DNA from: Chitinophaga sp. LS1
GTDB taxonomy: Bacteria > Bacteroidota > Bacteroidia > Chitinophagales > Chitinophagaceae
Reading direction: 5' to 3'
DNA length: 64,000 bases
Assembly (NCBI RefSeq): GCF_034274695.1
Contig: NZ_CP128362.1
Span: 5,768,501-5,832,500 of the forward strand
Both the position numbers and the translations under genes were made by a program. Each line of letters starts with the position of its first letter. The stretch's first letter is position 1. Under the pieces are notes generated by a model that worked only from the letters and a program-made list of their open reading frames with translations, had not been told where the DNA came from and did not search any database. Of this stretch, positions 33,886 to 42,505 are shown piece after piece.

Positions 33886-34716
33886 ATGAAAACGATTTTA
33901 TTGGTGCTGAACGGCCCTAACATGGCAAACACCATTGCTTTTGGCTGCTATCTGTCAGGTATTACCAGAGCCAGACTGGTGGGGGTATTCCTGTGTGATA
34001 AGATAAGTGAAACGACTTCCGCCCTGAAGCAGATGTACGGTTTTAGCTATGTAGAATCTATACTGGCTGAAGACCTGCCGGAACGCACCCATGACAGAAT
34101 GGAACAACAGATTGGCCTGTTCAAGGAAACCTGCCGCAAGAAAGGGATCAACGCCACCATGTATTCTAATCAACGGGTTACTTTAAAAGAAGTATTGTCA
34201 GAAAGCCGCTTTGTAGACCTGATCCTGACGGACAGTGTGTTCAGCACCGATCAGTCCAGAGAAGGCCTGCCAGACAATATGCTGAAGATACTGCTGGCCG
34301 GCGCAGAATGTCCTGTGCTGATCACACCTTACAAACCTACACCGATTGAAGAAATCGTGTTCTGCTACGATGGCAGCGAAGCGTCCTTCTTTGCCATGAA
34401 ACAACTGGTGTACCTGCTGCCTGAGCTGGACGAAGTGAAAGCCACAGTGCTGGAAGTAAACACCGGTCAGGCTATAGAAGAGAATGAACAGATACAGGTA
34501 TCCGACTGGTTGAGCAGACATTATAGCTATACTGAGTTTGTCATCGTAAATGGCAAACCGGCGGAAGAATTATTCCATTACCTGGCGCCTAAAAAGAACA
34601 CCTTAGTTGTGATGGGCGCTTATGGCCGGAGTATCCTTTCCCGCTTCTTCCAGGAAAGTAAGGCGGATAAGCTGATTCAACGGCTGGCGTTCCCGTTATT
34701 TATTACTCACCATTAA
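33886..34716 (+). CDS. Universal stress protein, tandem UspA domains
   Basis: 276 residues with two UspA folds. The first (~1-145) starts with KTILLVLNGP and ends at AECPVLITPY. The second (~148-276) contains EEIVFCYDGSEAS and the nucleotide-binding pattern VVMGAYGRSILSRFF, then FPLFITHH. In the second domain the G-x2-G-x9-GS site is altered, so ATP binding is uncertain. It begins one base after the PolX-like stop, so the two are probably translated from one message. That suggests a DNA damage or general stress role for the pair, inferred from context. Confidence 0.85.
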   Translation: MKTILLVLNGPNMANTIAFGCYLSGITRARLVGVFLCDKISETTSALKQMYGFSYVESILAEDLPERTHDRMEQQIGLFKETCRKKGINATMYSNQRVTLKEVLSESRFVDLILTDSVFSTDQSREGLPDNMLKILLAGAECPVLITPYKPTPIEEIVFCYDGSEASFFAMKQLVYLLPELDEVKATVLEVNTGQAIEENEQIQVSDWLSRHYSYTEFVIVNGKPAEELFHYLAPKKNTLVVMGAYGRSILSRFFQESKADKLIQRLAFPLFITHH

Positions 34717-34748
34717 GAAAATACAGAAAGCATTATTATTTTAGTGAA

Positions 34749-36269
34749 ATGAATAATAATGTGAACCGTTTTTCCCGCAGGGTTTTTCTCAAATCTGGCA
34801 GTGGCGTGATGGCCGGGTTAATGATACCGGCAACTGTGAAGGGTCTTTTTGCCAAAGAGAAAGCCAGTATAAGCGTGGATGTGAATGAGGTCAGGGGCAT
34901 CGTTTGCCCGGAAATATACGGACAGTTTATAGAGCACCTGGGCAGGGCTATTTATGGAGGTATCTTTGATGAAGAGACGAATAGTTTTCGCAAAGATGTA
35001 CTTGAAAAAGTGAAGCCACTCAAAGCCCCCCTGATGCGCTATCCCGGTGGTACGGTGACAAAGACCTATCACTGGAAAGATGGAATTGGTCCTGTAGATA
35101 AGCGGCCCGTAAGACGGAACCTGATCTGGGGTGGGGAAGACAGTAATCATTTTGGTACGGACGAATTTATGAAATATAGCGCTGAGATAGGCGCAGCGCC
35201 ATTCCTCACGGTGAATATGAATACCGGTACAGCAGAGGAGGCGTCAGACTGGGTGGAGTATTGTAATGCCAATGGCAACAGTTACTTTGCCACACTACGT
35301 AAAACGAATGGACATGCAGCACCCTATAAGGTTAAATATTGGGGGCTTGGAAATGAAGAAGCGGCCAAAGAGGATGTGGGGTTGTTACAAAACCCTGACG
35401 ACTATATTAAAAAGGCCTGGTATTTTGCAAAGTTGATGAAATTGCAGGACCCGGAAATCAGTCTGGTGCTGGTGGGGGATAATGATGAGTGGAACAGAAA
35501 GGTCCTGCAGGAAATGCATCCCATATGTGATTATATCTCCCTGCACCTGTATGCAGGTTCACAGCCGGGGAGACCGGCTACCTTGTTCTCTTCGATTGCT
35601 TCGATGGAAAAGAGGATTGAGGAAACGGCGCAGCTTATAAAGGAGATTGCCCCTGAAAAAGTGGAAAACTTTAATAAGTGGTATCGTTTTCCCAGCAGGC
35701 AGAAGCCGGTGAAGATTGCGCTGGATGAGTGGGGGATATGGGAGAATGGTGGCACAGGTAATTATGGGTTGGAGGTGAAGTACAATTGGAACCATGCACT
35801 GGGAGTCGCTACATTTTTTAATATTTTTCACAGGCATGCGGATGTGATTGGAATGGCTACGTGGGCGCAGACGGTGAATGTGCTGGCGCCGGTTATGACG
35901 GATCAGACAAAGGTATTTGTGCAGACGGTGTATTATCCAATGGTGATGTATAGGCAATTGTGTGGAGGAAAGAGTGTAGGTGTAAAGGTGGATGGACCGG
36001 TGAATGATGGGATTCCGGCACTCGATGTTGCTGCCACTGTTAATGAGGATATATTAACGATTACAGTAGTGAATAGAGATCCTAAACAGGATATTGATAT
36101 CGCATTAAATAAGAACGGGAACTGGAAGGTGTATGTGTTGAATGCACCGGGGATAGAATTGGAGAATACATTTGATAAGGATGTGGTTTCTCATAAAGAA
36201 ACCACGCTGAAAGGGAGCAATTATTCAGCCCCGGCACACAGTATTTCTTTCTTACAAATAAAGATATAA
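34749..36269 (+). CDS. GH51 alpha-L-arabinofuranosidase
   Basis: 506 residues. N-terminus NRFSRRVFLKSGSGVMAGLM is a Tat signal (S-R-R-x-F-L-K), so it is exported folded. The catalytic barrel has the GH51 hallmarks: PEIYGQFIEHLGRAIYGGI, LMRYPGG, the acid/base Glu in YWGLGNEE and the nucleophile Glu in IALDEWGIWE. The C-terminal beta domain (~400-506) is also present. The enzyme removes L-arabinofuranosyl residues from arabinan or arabinoxylan. With the rhamnogalacturonan cluster further right it fits pectin breakdown. A long hairpin lies downstream. Confidence 0.9.
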   Translation: MNNNVNRFSRRVFLKSGSGVMAGLMIPATVKGLFAKEKASISVDVNEVRGIVCPEIYGQFIEHLGRAIYGGIFDEETNSFRKDVLEKVKPLKAPLMRYPGGTVTKTYHWKDGIGPVDKRPVRRNLIWGGEDSNHFGTDEFMKYSAEIGAAPFLTVNMNTGTAEEASDWVEYCNANGNSYFATLRKTNGHAAPYKVKYWGLGNEEAAKEDVGLLQNPDDYIKKAWYFAKLMKLQDPEISLVLVGDNDEWNRKVLQEMHPICDYISLHLYAGSQPGRPATLFSSIASMEKRIEETAQLIKEIAPEKVENFNKWYRFPSRQKPVKIALDEWGIWENGGTGNYGLEVKYNWNHALGVATFFNIFHRHADVIGMATWAQTVNVLAPVMTDQTKVFVQTVYYPMVMYRQLCGGKSVGVKVDGPVNDGIPALDVAATVNEDILTITVVNRDPKQDIDIALNKNGNWKVYVLNAPGIELENTFDKDVVSHKETTLKGSNYSAPAHSISFLQIKI

Positions 36270-36293
36270 GGTGGCCGGAGAACTATGCCAAAC

Positions 36294-36343
36294 CCTTCGC
36301 AGAAAATTACGTTTTCCTTTGGGGAAGTAATTTTCAGCGAAGG
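36294..36343. terminator. Long hairpin between convergent genes
   Basis: CCTTCGC pairs with GCGAAGG and GAAAATTAC with GTAATTTTC, with a single A/A mismatch and an inner TTCC/GGAA. It separates the GH51 gene from the minus-strand YwbE gene. No strong T tract on either side. Confidence 0.65.
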
Positions 36344-36442
36344 ATTTGATGTTTTATTCAATTCAAATCAATTTTTGTCTCGTCCGGCTATAGGTTTACA
36401 CCTTGGTGAGATAATCCTGATTTTAGTTTACACCAGGTTTTA

Positions 36443-36658
36443 TCAATCCAGATCGGGATCCGTATCCAGCACCTGTACTCTCCCCACCTGCCCATCTTCC
36501 AGCCTCACCTTTATCCCCCTGGAATGAAACGCCGCTGATGTCAGCAAATCCTGCACGATCCCATAAGTTATTTTCCCACTCCGCTGGTCTTTCTTGAGAA
36601 TGATCCCCACTTCCAACCCCGGATAAATGTCTTTTCTATATTGTCCTTCTGATTTCAT
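36443..36658 (-). CDS. YwbE family protein (DUF2196)
   Basis: 71 residues: DIYPGLEVGIILKKDQRSGK, then GIVQDLLTSAAFHSRGIKVRLEDGQVGRV. This is the full length of the YwbE family, whose members are small basic beta-rich proteins conserved in Bacillus and many other bacteria. No activity is established; nucleic acid binding is often supposed. It is divergent from the DUF899 gene, with 71 bases between the starts. Confidence 0.85.
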   Translation of the reverse strand: MKSEGQYRKDIYPGLEVGIILKKDQRSGKITYGIVQDLLTSAAFHSRGIKVRLEDGQVGRVQVLDTDPDLD

Positions 36659-36729
36659 AAAATAAAATTAAATCCTTTGTCCGGATTTTCCATTTCTCTG
36701 TGTCATTAAGGAAATAAAACCCACACAAT

Positions 36730-37443
36730 ATGGAAAATCGTATCGTATCGCATGCTGAATGGGTCGAAGCCCGCAAAGCCTTTCTGGTCAAAGAAAAAGA
36801 ATACACCCACCTCCGCGACCAGCTGGCAAAAGAGCGGCAGTCGCTGCCCTGGAGAAAAGTAGACACAAACTATGTATTTGACGGCCCCAACGGTAAAGTG
36901 ACCCTGTCAGACCTGTTTGAAGGTCGTAGCCAGCTCCTGGTGCAGCATTTTATGATGGGACCGGAGTGGAAAGAAGGGTGTATCGGCTGTTCCTTTATGG
37001 CGGACCATGTACCGGGTACCCTTCCACACCTGAACAACCACGATGTTTCTTTTGCCGCTATTTCAAGAGCGCCCATAGACGCTATTGAAGCTTTCAGAAA
37101 GCGGATGGGGTGGAACTTTCCCTGGGTTTCCTCCGGGCAGAACAACTTCAATTTTGATTATCATGTATCATTTAAAAAGGAGGATACCGTATATTACAAT
37201 TACGAGAATAGTAAATTTGGTGGTGAGGAATTGCCGGGTATCAGTGTATTTTACAAGGATGAAAGCGGGCAAATCTTTCATACCTATTCCTCTTATGCCA
37301 GAGGCAATGAGGAATTGCTGGGGACTTATGTGATACTGGACCTTATGCCTAAGGGGCGGAATGAGGAGAATGGGTTGCAGGATTGGGTGCGCCATCACGA
37401 TAAATATGAAGTGGTGAGCGAACATAAATGTTGTCACTCATGA
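36730..37443 (+). CDS. DUF899 thioredoxin-like protein
   Basis: 237 residues. The opening HAEWVEARKAFLVKEKEYT and YVFDGPNGKVTLSDLFEGRSQL, followed by FMMGPEWKEGCIGCSF, mark DUF899. The C-x2-C at about residue 80 lies where thioredoxin-like proteins of this family have their Cys. The family is predicted to be thioredoxin- or AhpC-related with no proven activity. Its stop overlaps the start of the next gene (ATGA), so the two are translationally coupled. Confidence 0.85.
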   Translation: MENRIVSHAEWVEARKAFLVKEKEYTHLRDQLAKERQSLPWRKVDTNYVFDGPNGKVTLSDLFEGRSQLLVQHFMMGPEWKEGCIGCSFMADHVPGTLPHLNNHDVSFAAISRAPIDAIEAFRKRMGWNFPWVSSGQNNFNFDYHVSFKKEDTVYYNYENSKFGGEELPGISVFYKDESGQIFHTYSSYARGNEELLGTYVILDLMPKGRNEENGLQDWVRHHDKYEVVSEHKCCHS

Positions 37444-37727
37444 GGGGGAATTGCGAGGCCAGTGGTGGGGAGTCGTACGTGAAGAATTGCGATTCCGGTG
37501 GTGTGTCGTCAATCATGAAGAATTGTGATTCCGGTAGTGTGCCGTCATACGTGAAGAATTGTGATTCCGGTGGTGTGTCGTCAATCATGAAGAATTGTGA
37601 TTCCGGTAGTGTGCCGTCGTACGTGAAGAAGTGCGATTCCGGTAGTGTGTCGTCATACGTGAAGAATTGCGATTCCGGTAATGTGTCGTCAATCATGAAG
37701 AATTGCGATTCTGGCGTGCTATCACGA
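37440..37727. repeat. 36-bp coding repeat with a 72-bp higher-order pattern
   Basis: Seven 36-base units from 37476 to 37727, preceded by one decayed unit. The first four alternate between two unit types, so the effective repeat is 72 bases. All units keep the reading frame. The reverse strand is also open across the array, which explains a long antisense frame that is not a gene. Confidence 0.85.
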
Positions 37728-37982
37728 ATGAAGTGTAACTGCCGCCCCATTCGTATGCTCCTGCCAGGTATCCTTCTCATATTAATACCCAAGTGCCCCC
37801 TTTGCCTGGCCGCCTGGATCGCCCTTGGTACCGGTATCGGTATTTCGTTTACAGTGGCCACCTGGCTTCGCTGGGGCCTGATTGCAATGTGTATTGTTTC
37901 CCTTTGTTATCTTATATTTAGAAGTACTGTTCACTTATGGAAAAATTCATGCTCCTCATCAGGGAAGACCTGCAAAAGTTAA
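37440..37982 (+). CDS. Membrane protein with a 12-residue Cys repeat at the N-terminus
   Basis: 180 residues from the ATG at 37440, which overlaps the DUF899 stop as ATGA, a strong sign of real coupling. Residues ~13-96 are seven copies of a 12-residue unit such as YVKNCDSGGVSS or IMKNCDSGSVPS, each with one Cys. A degenerate first copy (NCEASGG) precedes them. The rest (~97-180) is the basic segment MKCNCRPIRM, then two hydrophobic stretches (LLPGILLILIPKCPLCLAAWIALG and the following LIAMCIVSLCYLIF), so it is anchored in the inner membrane. The P-K-C-P-L-C pair is typical of small membrane proteins with thiol or metal roles. A possible role is Cys-rich metal or thiol handling with DUF899. 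Confidence 0.6.
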   Translation: MRGNCEASGGESYVKNCDSGGVSSIMKNCDSGSVPSYVKNCDSGGVSSIMKNCDSGSVPSYVKKCDSGSVSSYVKNCDSGNVSSIMKNCDSGVLSRMKCNCRPIRMLLPGILLILIPKCPLCLAAWIALGTGIGISFTVATWLRWGLIAMCIVSLCYLIFRSTVHLWKNSCSSSGKTCKS

Positions 37983-38293
37983 AAGAATACACAGACAAAG
38001 ACAGGGATTATGGTATCAAAGAAATGACAGCATGGGTGGAAGGCCTCGCTGCCACAGGCAATTTTGTAGGAGGTGAGCCTTTATGGACCGAAGGCCGGTA
38101 CGTTACTAAAGATGCCATTATATCCGATGGCCCATTCATTGAAGCCAAAGAAGGTGTAAGTGGTTACATCCTGATCAATGCAGAAAATCTGGAACAGGCA
38201 GCTGCGCTGGCGCAAACCTGTCCAATCGTACAGCGGGGAGAGCTTGAAATAGAAGTAAGACCTATCATGGTGACAGATTTCCCGAATGGTTGA
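37937..38293 (+). CDS. DGPF/YCII-domain protein, ECF42 partner
   Basis: 118 residues: MLLIREDLQKL, YVTKDAIISDGPFIEAKEGVSGYILI. The D-G-P-F-x-E-x-K-E motif is the signature of DGPF proteins, a YCII-related ferredoxin-like fold. DGPF genes are conserved neighbours of ECF42 sigma factors, and such a sigma factor follows at 38508. Their chemical role is unknown. The gene overlaps the repeat membrane protein gene by 46 bases in another frame. Its last codons (FPNG and stop) form the first unit of the array at 38281. Confidence 0.85.
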   Translation: MEKFMLLIREDLQKLKEYTDKDRDYGIKEMTAWVEGLAATGNFVGGEPLWTEGRYVTKDAIISDGPFIEAKEGVSGYILINAENLEQAAALAQTCPIVQRGELEIEVRPIMVTDFPNG

Positions 38294-38510
38294 TCCATAT
38301 AATTCAAAGAATGGTTAAGCCATGTAATTCCGGAAAGGTTGATCTAAATAATTTCCCGAATGGTTGATTCATACAATTCAAAGAATGGTTAAATCATATA
38401 ATTACGGAAAGGTTGATCTAAATAATTCCCCGAATGGTTGATCCATACAATTCAAAGAATGGTTAAATCATATAATCCCGGGAAGGTTGATCCATATAAT
38501 TCCCCCAATG
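38281..38510. repeat. 74-bp tandem array between the DGPF gene and its sigma factor
   Basis: CCCGAATGGTTGAT recurs at 38281, 38355 and 38429, and as CCCAATGGCTGA at 38504; spacing is 74, 74 and 75. Each 74-base unit is itself made of three ~25-base variants of AATGGTTGATCCATATAAT. The first unit contains the DGPF stop codon (TGA) and the last contains the sigma factor start codon (ATG). Confidence 0.85.
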
Positions 38511-39749
38511 GCTGAACCACTTAAAAACGTGCAACAGGAAATAGACCATTTATACAAACAACACTTTGGCAAAATGGTCGCTTCCCTGTTGCGCTTCTCA
38601 AAAGACATAGACCTGGAAACAGCAGAAGACCTTGTTCAGGATGCCTTTGCAGCTGCATTATCCCTCTGGGAAAAGCAGCTGCCGGATAACCCCGCCGGCT
38701 GGATTTTCACCGTATGCAGAAATAAAGCATTAAACAAACTGAAAGCGGATAAAAAATTCCTTCGCCTTCACCAGGCGCCGGAACCTGCTCCGGAGTTGGT
38801 ATCCCCAGCCATCACCTTTTCTGCTGAATTTCCGGACGATGAACAGCTTCGTTTACTATTTGCCTGCGCTCATCCCGACCTGGCGCCTAAAGTACAGGTC
38901 GTGATCACCCTGAAGTATGTGATCAACTTCAAAGTAGCCACTATTGCCAGTCTGCTGGGAATGACCATCGATGGGATAGATAAATTGCTACTGAGGGCCA
39001 GACAAAAGATCAGAGAAGAAAAGCTCCTCCTTATTCCCCCCGCACCTGAAGCCATGCAGCAGCGGTTACCCATCGTACACAAAATCATTTACCTCATTTT
39101 TAACGAAGGCCACACTTCTGCAGAAGGAAAGGAGCTTTTAAGAGAAGACCTTTGTGAAGAAGCCCTGATCCTTAATAAAGCGATTTTAGATAGCCAAATG
39201 GGCAATATCGACACCCTTGCCTTATATGCGCTTATGTTGTTAAATGCCGCCCGTTTTAAGGCCCGTTTTGATGAAAATGGAGAGTTGCTGGACCTGGAAC
39301 AACAGGATCGTTCATTGTGGAACCAGGACCTGATAAAATTGGGAGACTATTACTTTCATCAATCGAAAGGATCACTGCTTTCTTCATATCATATTGAAGC
39401 ATACATTGCCTGGCTGCACAGCACGGCCACATCATTTGCAACGACTGAGTGGCAAACGATCGCGCAATTGTATAAACAGTTATTACCAAATCCATTTGTA
39501 GAATTAAACTATGCGATTGCATTGTATTATGCCGGCGAGGTGAACAATGCATTTACCCTGTTAAACAACTTGCAACGCTCCCCATTTATGAACAGTTATT
39601 ACCTGCTGAATGCCACACTTGGCAAACTCTATATGCAAGAAAATAATCATGCTCAGGCCGCCGTATATTTTTCTAAAACCCTTTCCCAGACAAGATCTTC
39701 AGCAGAAGCAAATTATATCAGGAAGATGTTGTCAAAGTTAAATTTGTAG
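38508..39749 (+). CDS. ECF42-type RNA polymerase sigma factor
   Basis: 413 residues from the ATG at 38508. Sigma-70 region 2 (AEDLVQDAFAAALSLW, GWIFTVCRNKALNKLKADKK) and region 4 (VQVVITLKYVINFKVATIASLLG, then RARQKIREEK) are followed by a long C-terminal extension: LPIVHKIIYLIFNEGHTSAEG, LREDLCEEALIL, and TPR-like helices (~300-413). This extension and the adjacent DGPF gene define group ECF42. There is no anti-sigma gene. The extension is thought to regulate the sigma factor. The probable main target is the DGPF operon itself. Confidence 0.9.
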   Translation: MAEPLKNVQQEIDHLYKQHFGKMVASLLRFSKDIDLETAEDLVQDAFAAALSLWEKQLPDNPAGWIFTVCRNKALNKLKADKKFLRLHQAPEPAPELVSPAITFSAEFPDDEQLRLLFACAHPDLAPKVQVVITLKYVINFKVATIASLLGMTIDGIDKLLLRARQKIREEKLLLIPPAPEAMQQRLPIVHKIIYLIFNEGHTSAEGKELLREDLCEEALILNKAILDSQMGNIDTLALYALMLLNAARFKARFDENGELLDLEQQDRSLWNQDLIKLGDYYFHQSKGSLLSSYHIEAYIAWLHSTATSFATTEWQTIAQLYKQLLPNPFVELNYAIALYYAGEVNNAFTLLNNLQRSPFMNSYYLLNATLGKLYMQENNHAQAAVYFSKTLSQTRSSAEANYIRKMLSKLNL

Positions 39750-39776
39750 ACATTATCTTTAGGCATATTTAAATCT

Positions 39777-40787
39777 ATGGAAGCAATCATGGCAGCCGGT
39801 TACGTGAACAATGTAGCATTGGAAACGATTATAAAAGATGAAGACTGGAAAGGAACTCCGGTTGATGCACGTGGACGTTATGTAAATCTGAAACATCCAT
39901 ACTCCCCGTCATTCATGGAAGTACTCCGCTGGAAGATGAAAGAAAACCCTTTCAAAGCGGAGAAGGAAAAACTGCGCTGGAAGCCTGAAGTATTGACAGA
40001 TGCAGCCTGGCGGAATGGAGATGATGATGTGATTGCATGGCTGGGCCATTGTACGTTCTTTATTCGCATAGGCGGTGTTCGCCTGCTGACCGATCCTGTA
40101 TTTGGCGATATCCTCGCAGTGAAAAGAGTGTCTCCGTTTCCAGTGAACCCGATTCTATTAACCAAACTGGATTACATCCTGCTCTCTCATGATCATCGTG
40201 ATCATTGTGATAAACCTACATTGCAACGGTTAGCAAGGAACAACCCGAAAGCGACTTATCTTACGGGATTGGGCATGGAACCTTTATTAAAGGAGTTTAC
40301 CGGTTCAGAACTGATCCAGGAAGCCGGTTGGTACCAGCAATACCTGACAGAAGATGTGAAGATCACGTATGTGCCTGCACGCCACTGGGGCAAGCGGGGC
40401 GCTTTTGATACCAACCGCCGCTTATGGGGTGGGTTTGTAATAGAGTCTGCGCAACGTCGTATTTATTTTGGTGGCGACAGTGGGTATGATACCCATTACC
40501 AGCAATTGAAAGAAGTGTTTGGTGGATTTGATTATGCTTTGCTGGGTATTGGTGCGTTTGAGCCGGAGTGGTTCATGCATCCGGTACATCAGTCCCCGGC
40601 ACTCGCTATTAAGGCCATGGAAGAACTGAATGCAGGGCATGCCATTCCTATGCACTTTGGAACTTTTGATTTGTCTGATGAGCCACTTGATATGCCGCTA
40701 AAAGTGTTTAAACAGGTTGCTACAGCGCACGGATTGGAAAAGCGGATCAAGCCGCTCCGGATTGGCGAAGCTTTGCATCTTGCCTGA
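39777..40787 (+). CDS. MBL-fold metal-dependent hydrolase (UlaG/NAPE-PLD-like)
   Basis: 336 residues. Residues ~80-320 are a metallo-beta-lactamase fold: WLGHCTFFIRIGGVRLLTDPVF, the zinc motif LSHDHRDHCDKPT (H-x-H-x-DH), ARHWGKRGAFDTN, FGGDSGYDTHY and the terminal PMHFGTFDLSDEP. The pattern matches the UlaG/NAPE-PLD-like branch acting on phosphodiesters or lactones. Substrate unknown. It has no signal peptide. An ATG at 39789 is an alternative start. Its last 30 bases start a three-copy tandem duplication. Confidence 0.85.
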   Translation: MEAIMAAGYVNNVALETIIKDEDWKGTPVDARGRYVNLKHPYSPSFMEVLRWKMKENPFKAEKEKLRWKPEVLTDAAWRNGDDDVIAWLGHCTFFIRIGGVRLLTDPVFGDILAVKRVSPFPVNPILLTKLDYILLSHDHRDHCDKPTLQRLARNNPKATYLTGLGMEPLLKEFTGSELIQEAGWYQQYLTEDVKITYVPARHWGKRGAFDTNRRLWGGFVIESAQRRIYFGGDSGYDTHYQQLKEVFGGFDYALLGIGAFEPEWFMHPVHQSPALAIKAMEELNAGHAIPMHFGTFDLSDEPLDMPLKVFKQVATAHGLEKRIKPLRIGEALHLA

Positions 40788-41235
40788 TGCCTGATAAGAG
40801 GTGTTTTAATTCATTCAGCAACTAAGGAATTAATATGCTGCACTTAAGCATGAAGACCTGTAGTACCTGTGTAATAAGGCTGCTGTAAGAATGAATAAGG
40901 TTCATATTTAAGCGGATTGGCGAAGCTTTGCATCTTGCCTGATGCCTGATAAGAGGTGTTTTAATTCATTCAGCAACTAAGGAATTAATATGCTGCACTT
41001 AAGCATGAAGAACTGTGTAGTACCTGTGTAATAAGGCTGCTGTAAGAATGAATAAGGTTCATATTTAAGCGGATTGGCGAAGCTTTGCATCTGGCCTGAT
41101 GCCTGATAAGAGGTCTTAATTCATTCAGCAACTAAGGAACTAATATGCTGCACTTAAGCATGAAGAACTGTGTAGTACCTGTGTAATACCTGTGTAATAA
41201 GGCTACTATTAGAATGAATAAGGTTCATATTTAAG
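40759..41235. repeat. ~155-bp tandem triplication seeded at a gene 3' end
   Basis: GGATTGGCGAAGCTTTGCAT occurs at 40759 (inside the MBL gene), 40914 and 41071. The units share ATGCTGCACTTAAGCATGAAG and the end GAATAAGGTTCATATTTAA. The third carries small indels, including a duplicated TGTGTAATACC. There is no conserved coding frame outside the gene. Confidence 0.85.
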
Positions 41236-41338
41236 TAATCAGGGTTATAATACTGCTATTCCCCCACGGGAAAATGGCGTATCATTGAGTGGTACAGGTC
41301 ACAGGAGCATTTTGTTCATCCATAAACCTTTCCACTCT

Positions 41339-42181
41339 ATGAAAATCATAACTGTAGTACTGCTAGCTTTAAGCATCCCTTTTTTAACTTCCTGTGGTAA
41401 GCAATGGCAGGAGAAAGTCCCTGCCGCCGTCAGCGCGAAAACCATCGCTGCTGCCGAAGCAGCCGAAACATGGGAAACGGTATTAGATGGCAATTCATTT
41501 GCCGATTACACAGCTTTTGAAGCTGCATGGAACTACCTTTATCCATGGGGCTCCGATCATAACGGTACTGCACGTATGTATGGCAGCAGTACAGATCACA
41601 ACCACATTTACCTGAACAACGGTGTGCTCACTATCAAAGCGGCAAAGATCACCTGGGACGAGGGCACCAGCACATCCAGTCCTTATCTGGCCATTCATTA
41701 TCATTCAGGTGCAGTCAATACAAAAGAACATGTGCTGGTCAATGACCAGTTTCCCAACTGGGAAGTAAAATGCGATTTTCAGGTACCTACTGTTACCGGC
41801 TCCTGGCCAGCTTTCTGGCTCACCGGTGTGAACAGCTGGCCTCCTGAAAGCGATATCATGGAGTTCAAAGGAAGCGCTACCAACTGGCAGAACACTTTCA
41901 GAACATCCTCCGATGTATCCAGTACTTTGACCACAGTGTCTTCACCAGGTAGCTGGCATACTTACCGGGCATGGATCACGAAGGTAAGTGATACCAATGT
42001 AGACATTCACTACTATATAGACGGTGTATGGAAAGCGGTACACAATGCCAATTTTGTAGGCAAACCACTGTATGTGATCATTAACATGCAAATGGAAGGA
42101 TCCAGTGGAACACCCGGGCCTACGGCAGATACGTACCTGTATGCGAAGAATATTTATATAGGCCGAACACGTACTTATTAA
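41339..42181 (+). CDS. GH16 family glycoside hydrolase, lipoprotein
   Basis: 280 residues from the ATG at 41339. The leader IITVVLLALSIPFLTSC has a lipobox ending in Cys at residue 19, so it is a surface or periplasmic lipoprotein. The GH16 catalytic signature E-S-D-I-M-E-F sits in WPPESDIMEFKGS, with both catalytic Glu. Further family features are GSWPAFWL before it and SWHTYRAWITKV after it. GH16 enzymes cleave beta-1,3(-1,4) glucans, agarose or porphyran; the subfamily is not clear. The region before and after the gene consists of tandem repeat arrays. Confidence 0.85.
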   Translation: MKIITVVLLALSIPFLTSCGKQWQEKVPAAVSAKTIAAAEAAETWETVLDGNSFADYTAFEAAWNYLYPWGSDHNGTARMYGSSTDHNHIYLNNGVLTIKAAKITWDEGTSTSSPYLAIHYHSGAVNTKEHVLVNDQFPNWEVKCDFQVPTVTGSWPAFWLTGVNSWPPESDIMEFKGSATNWQNTFRTSSDVSSTLTTVSSPGSWHTYRAWITKVSDTNVDIHYYIDGVWKAVHNANFVGKPLYVIINMQMEGSSGTPGPTADTYLYAKNIYIGRTRTY

Positions 42182-42207
42182 TTTACGCTACCTGTGACCT
42201 GTACATC

Positions 42208-42505
42208 TTACCTTTCAGGTGATTAAATCATGCTTCCTGTGATCAATGCTTACGCCCATCGGGGTTAAGTTTCAACCATCTTACCTTTCAGGTGATTAAA
42301 TCATGCTTCCTGTGATCAATGCTTACGCCCATCGGGATTAAGTTTCAACCATTTTACCTTTCAGGTGATTAAATCATGCTTCCTGTGATCAATGCCTACG
42401 CCCATCAGGTTTAAGTTTCAACCTTTTACCTTTCAGGTGATTAAATCATGCTTCCTGTAATCGATGCCTACGCCCATCAGGTTTAAGTTTCAACCATTTT
42501 ACCAG
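42208..42505. repeat. 73-bp tandem array encoding the end of the antiporter gene
   Basis: TTACCTTTCAGGTGATTAAATC recurs at 42208, 42281, 42354 and 42426, and the similar TTACC boundary at 42499; periods are 73, 73, 72 and 73. The right-most copy overlaps the last ~50 bases of the minus-strand antiporter gene, including its stop. The other copies extend downstream of it. Units include AATGCTTACGCCCATCGGG. Confidence 0.85.

Noticed and set aside
36285..36527. 80-residue plus-strand frame downstream of the GH51 gene
   Set aside because: It runs through the long hairpin and then antisense to the YwbE gene. The sequence is low in protein character.
37349..37861. Long antisense reading frame with repeats such as PESQFFTYDDTL
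   Set aside because: It is the reverse reading of the 36-bp repeat, which happens to be free of stops in both directions. The plus-strand frame is coupled by ATGA to DUF899 and leads into membrane segments, so only that one is kept.
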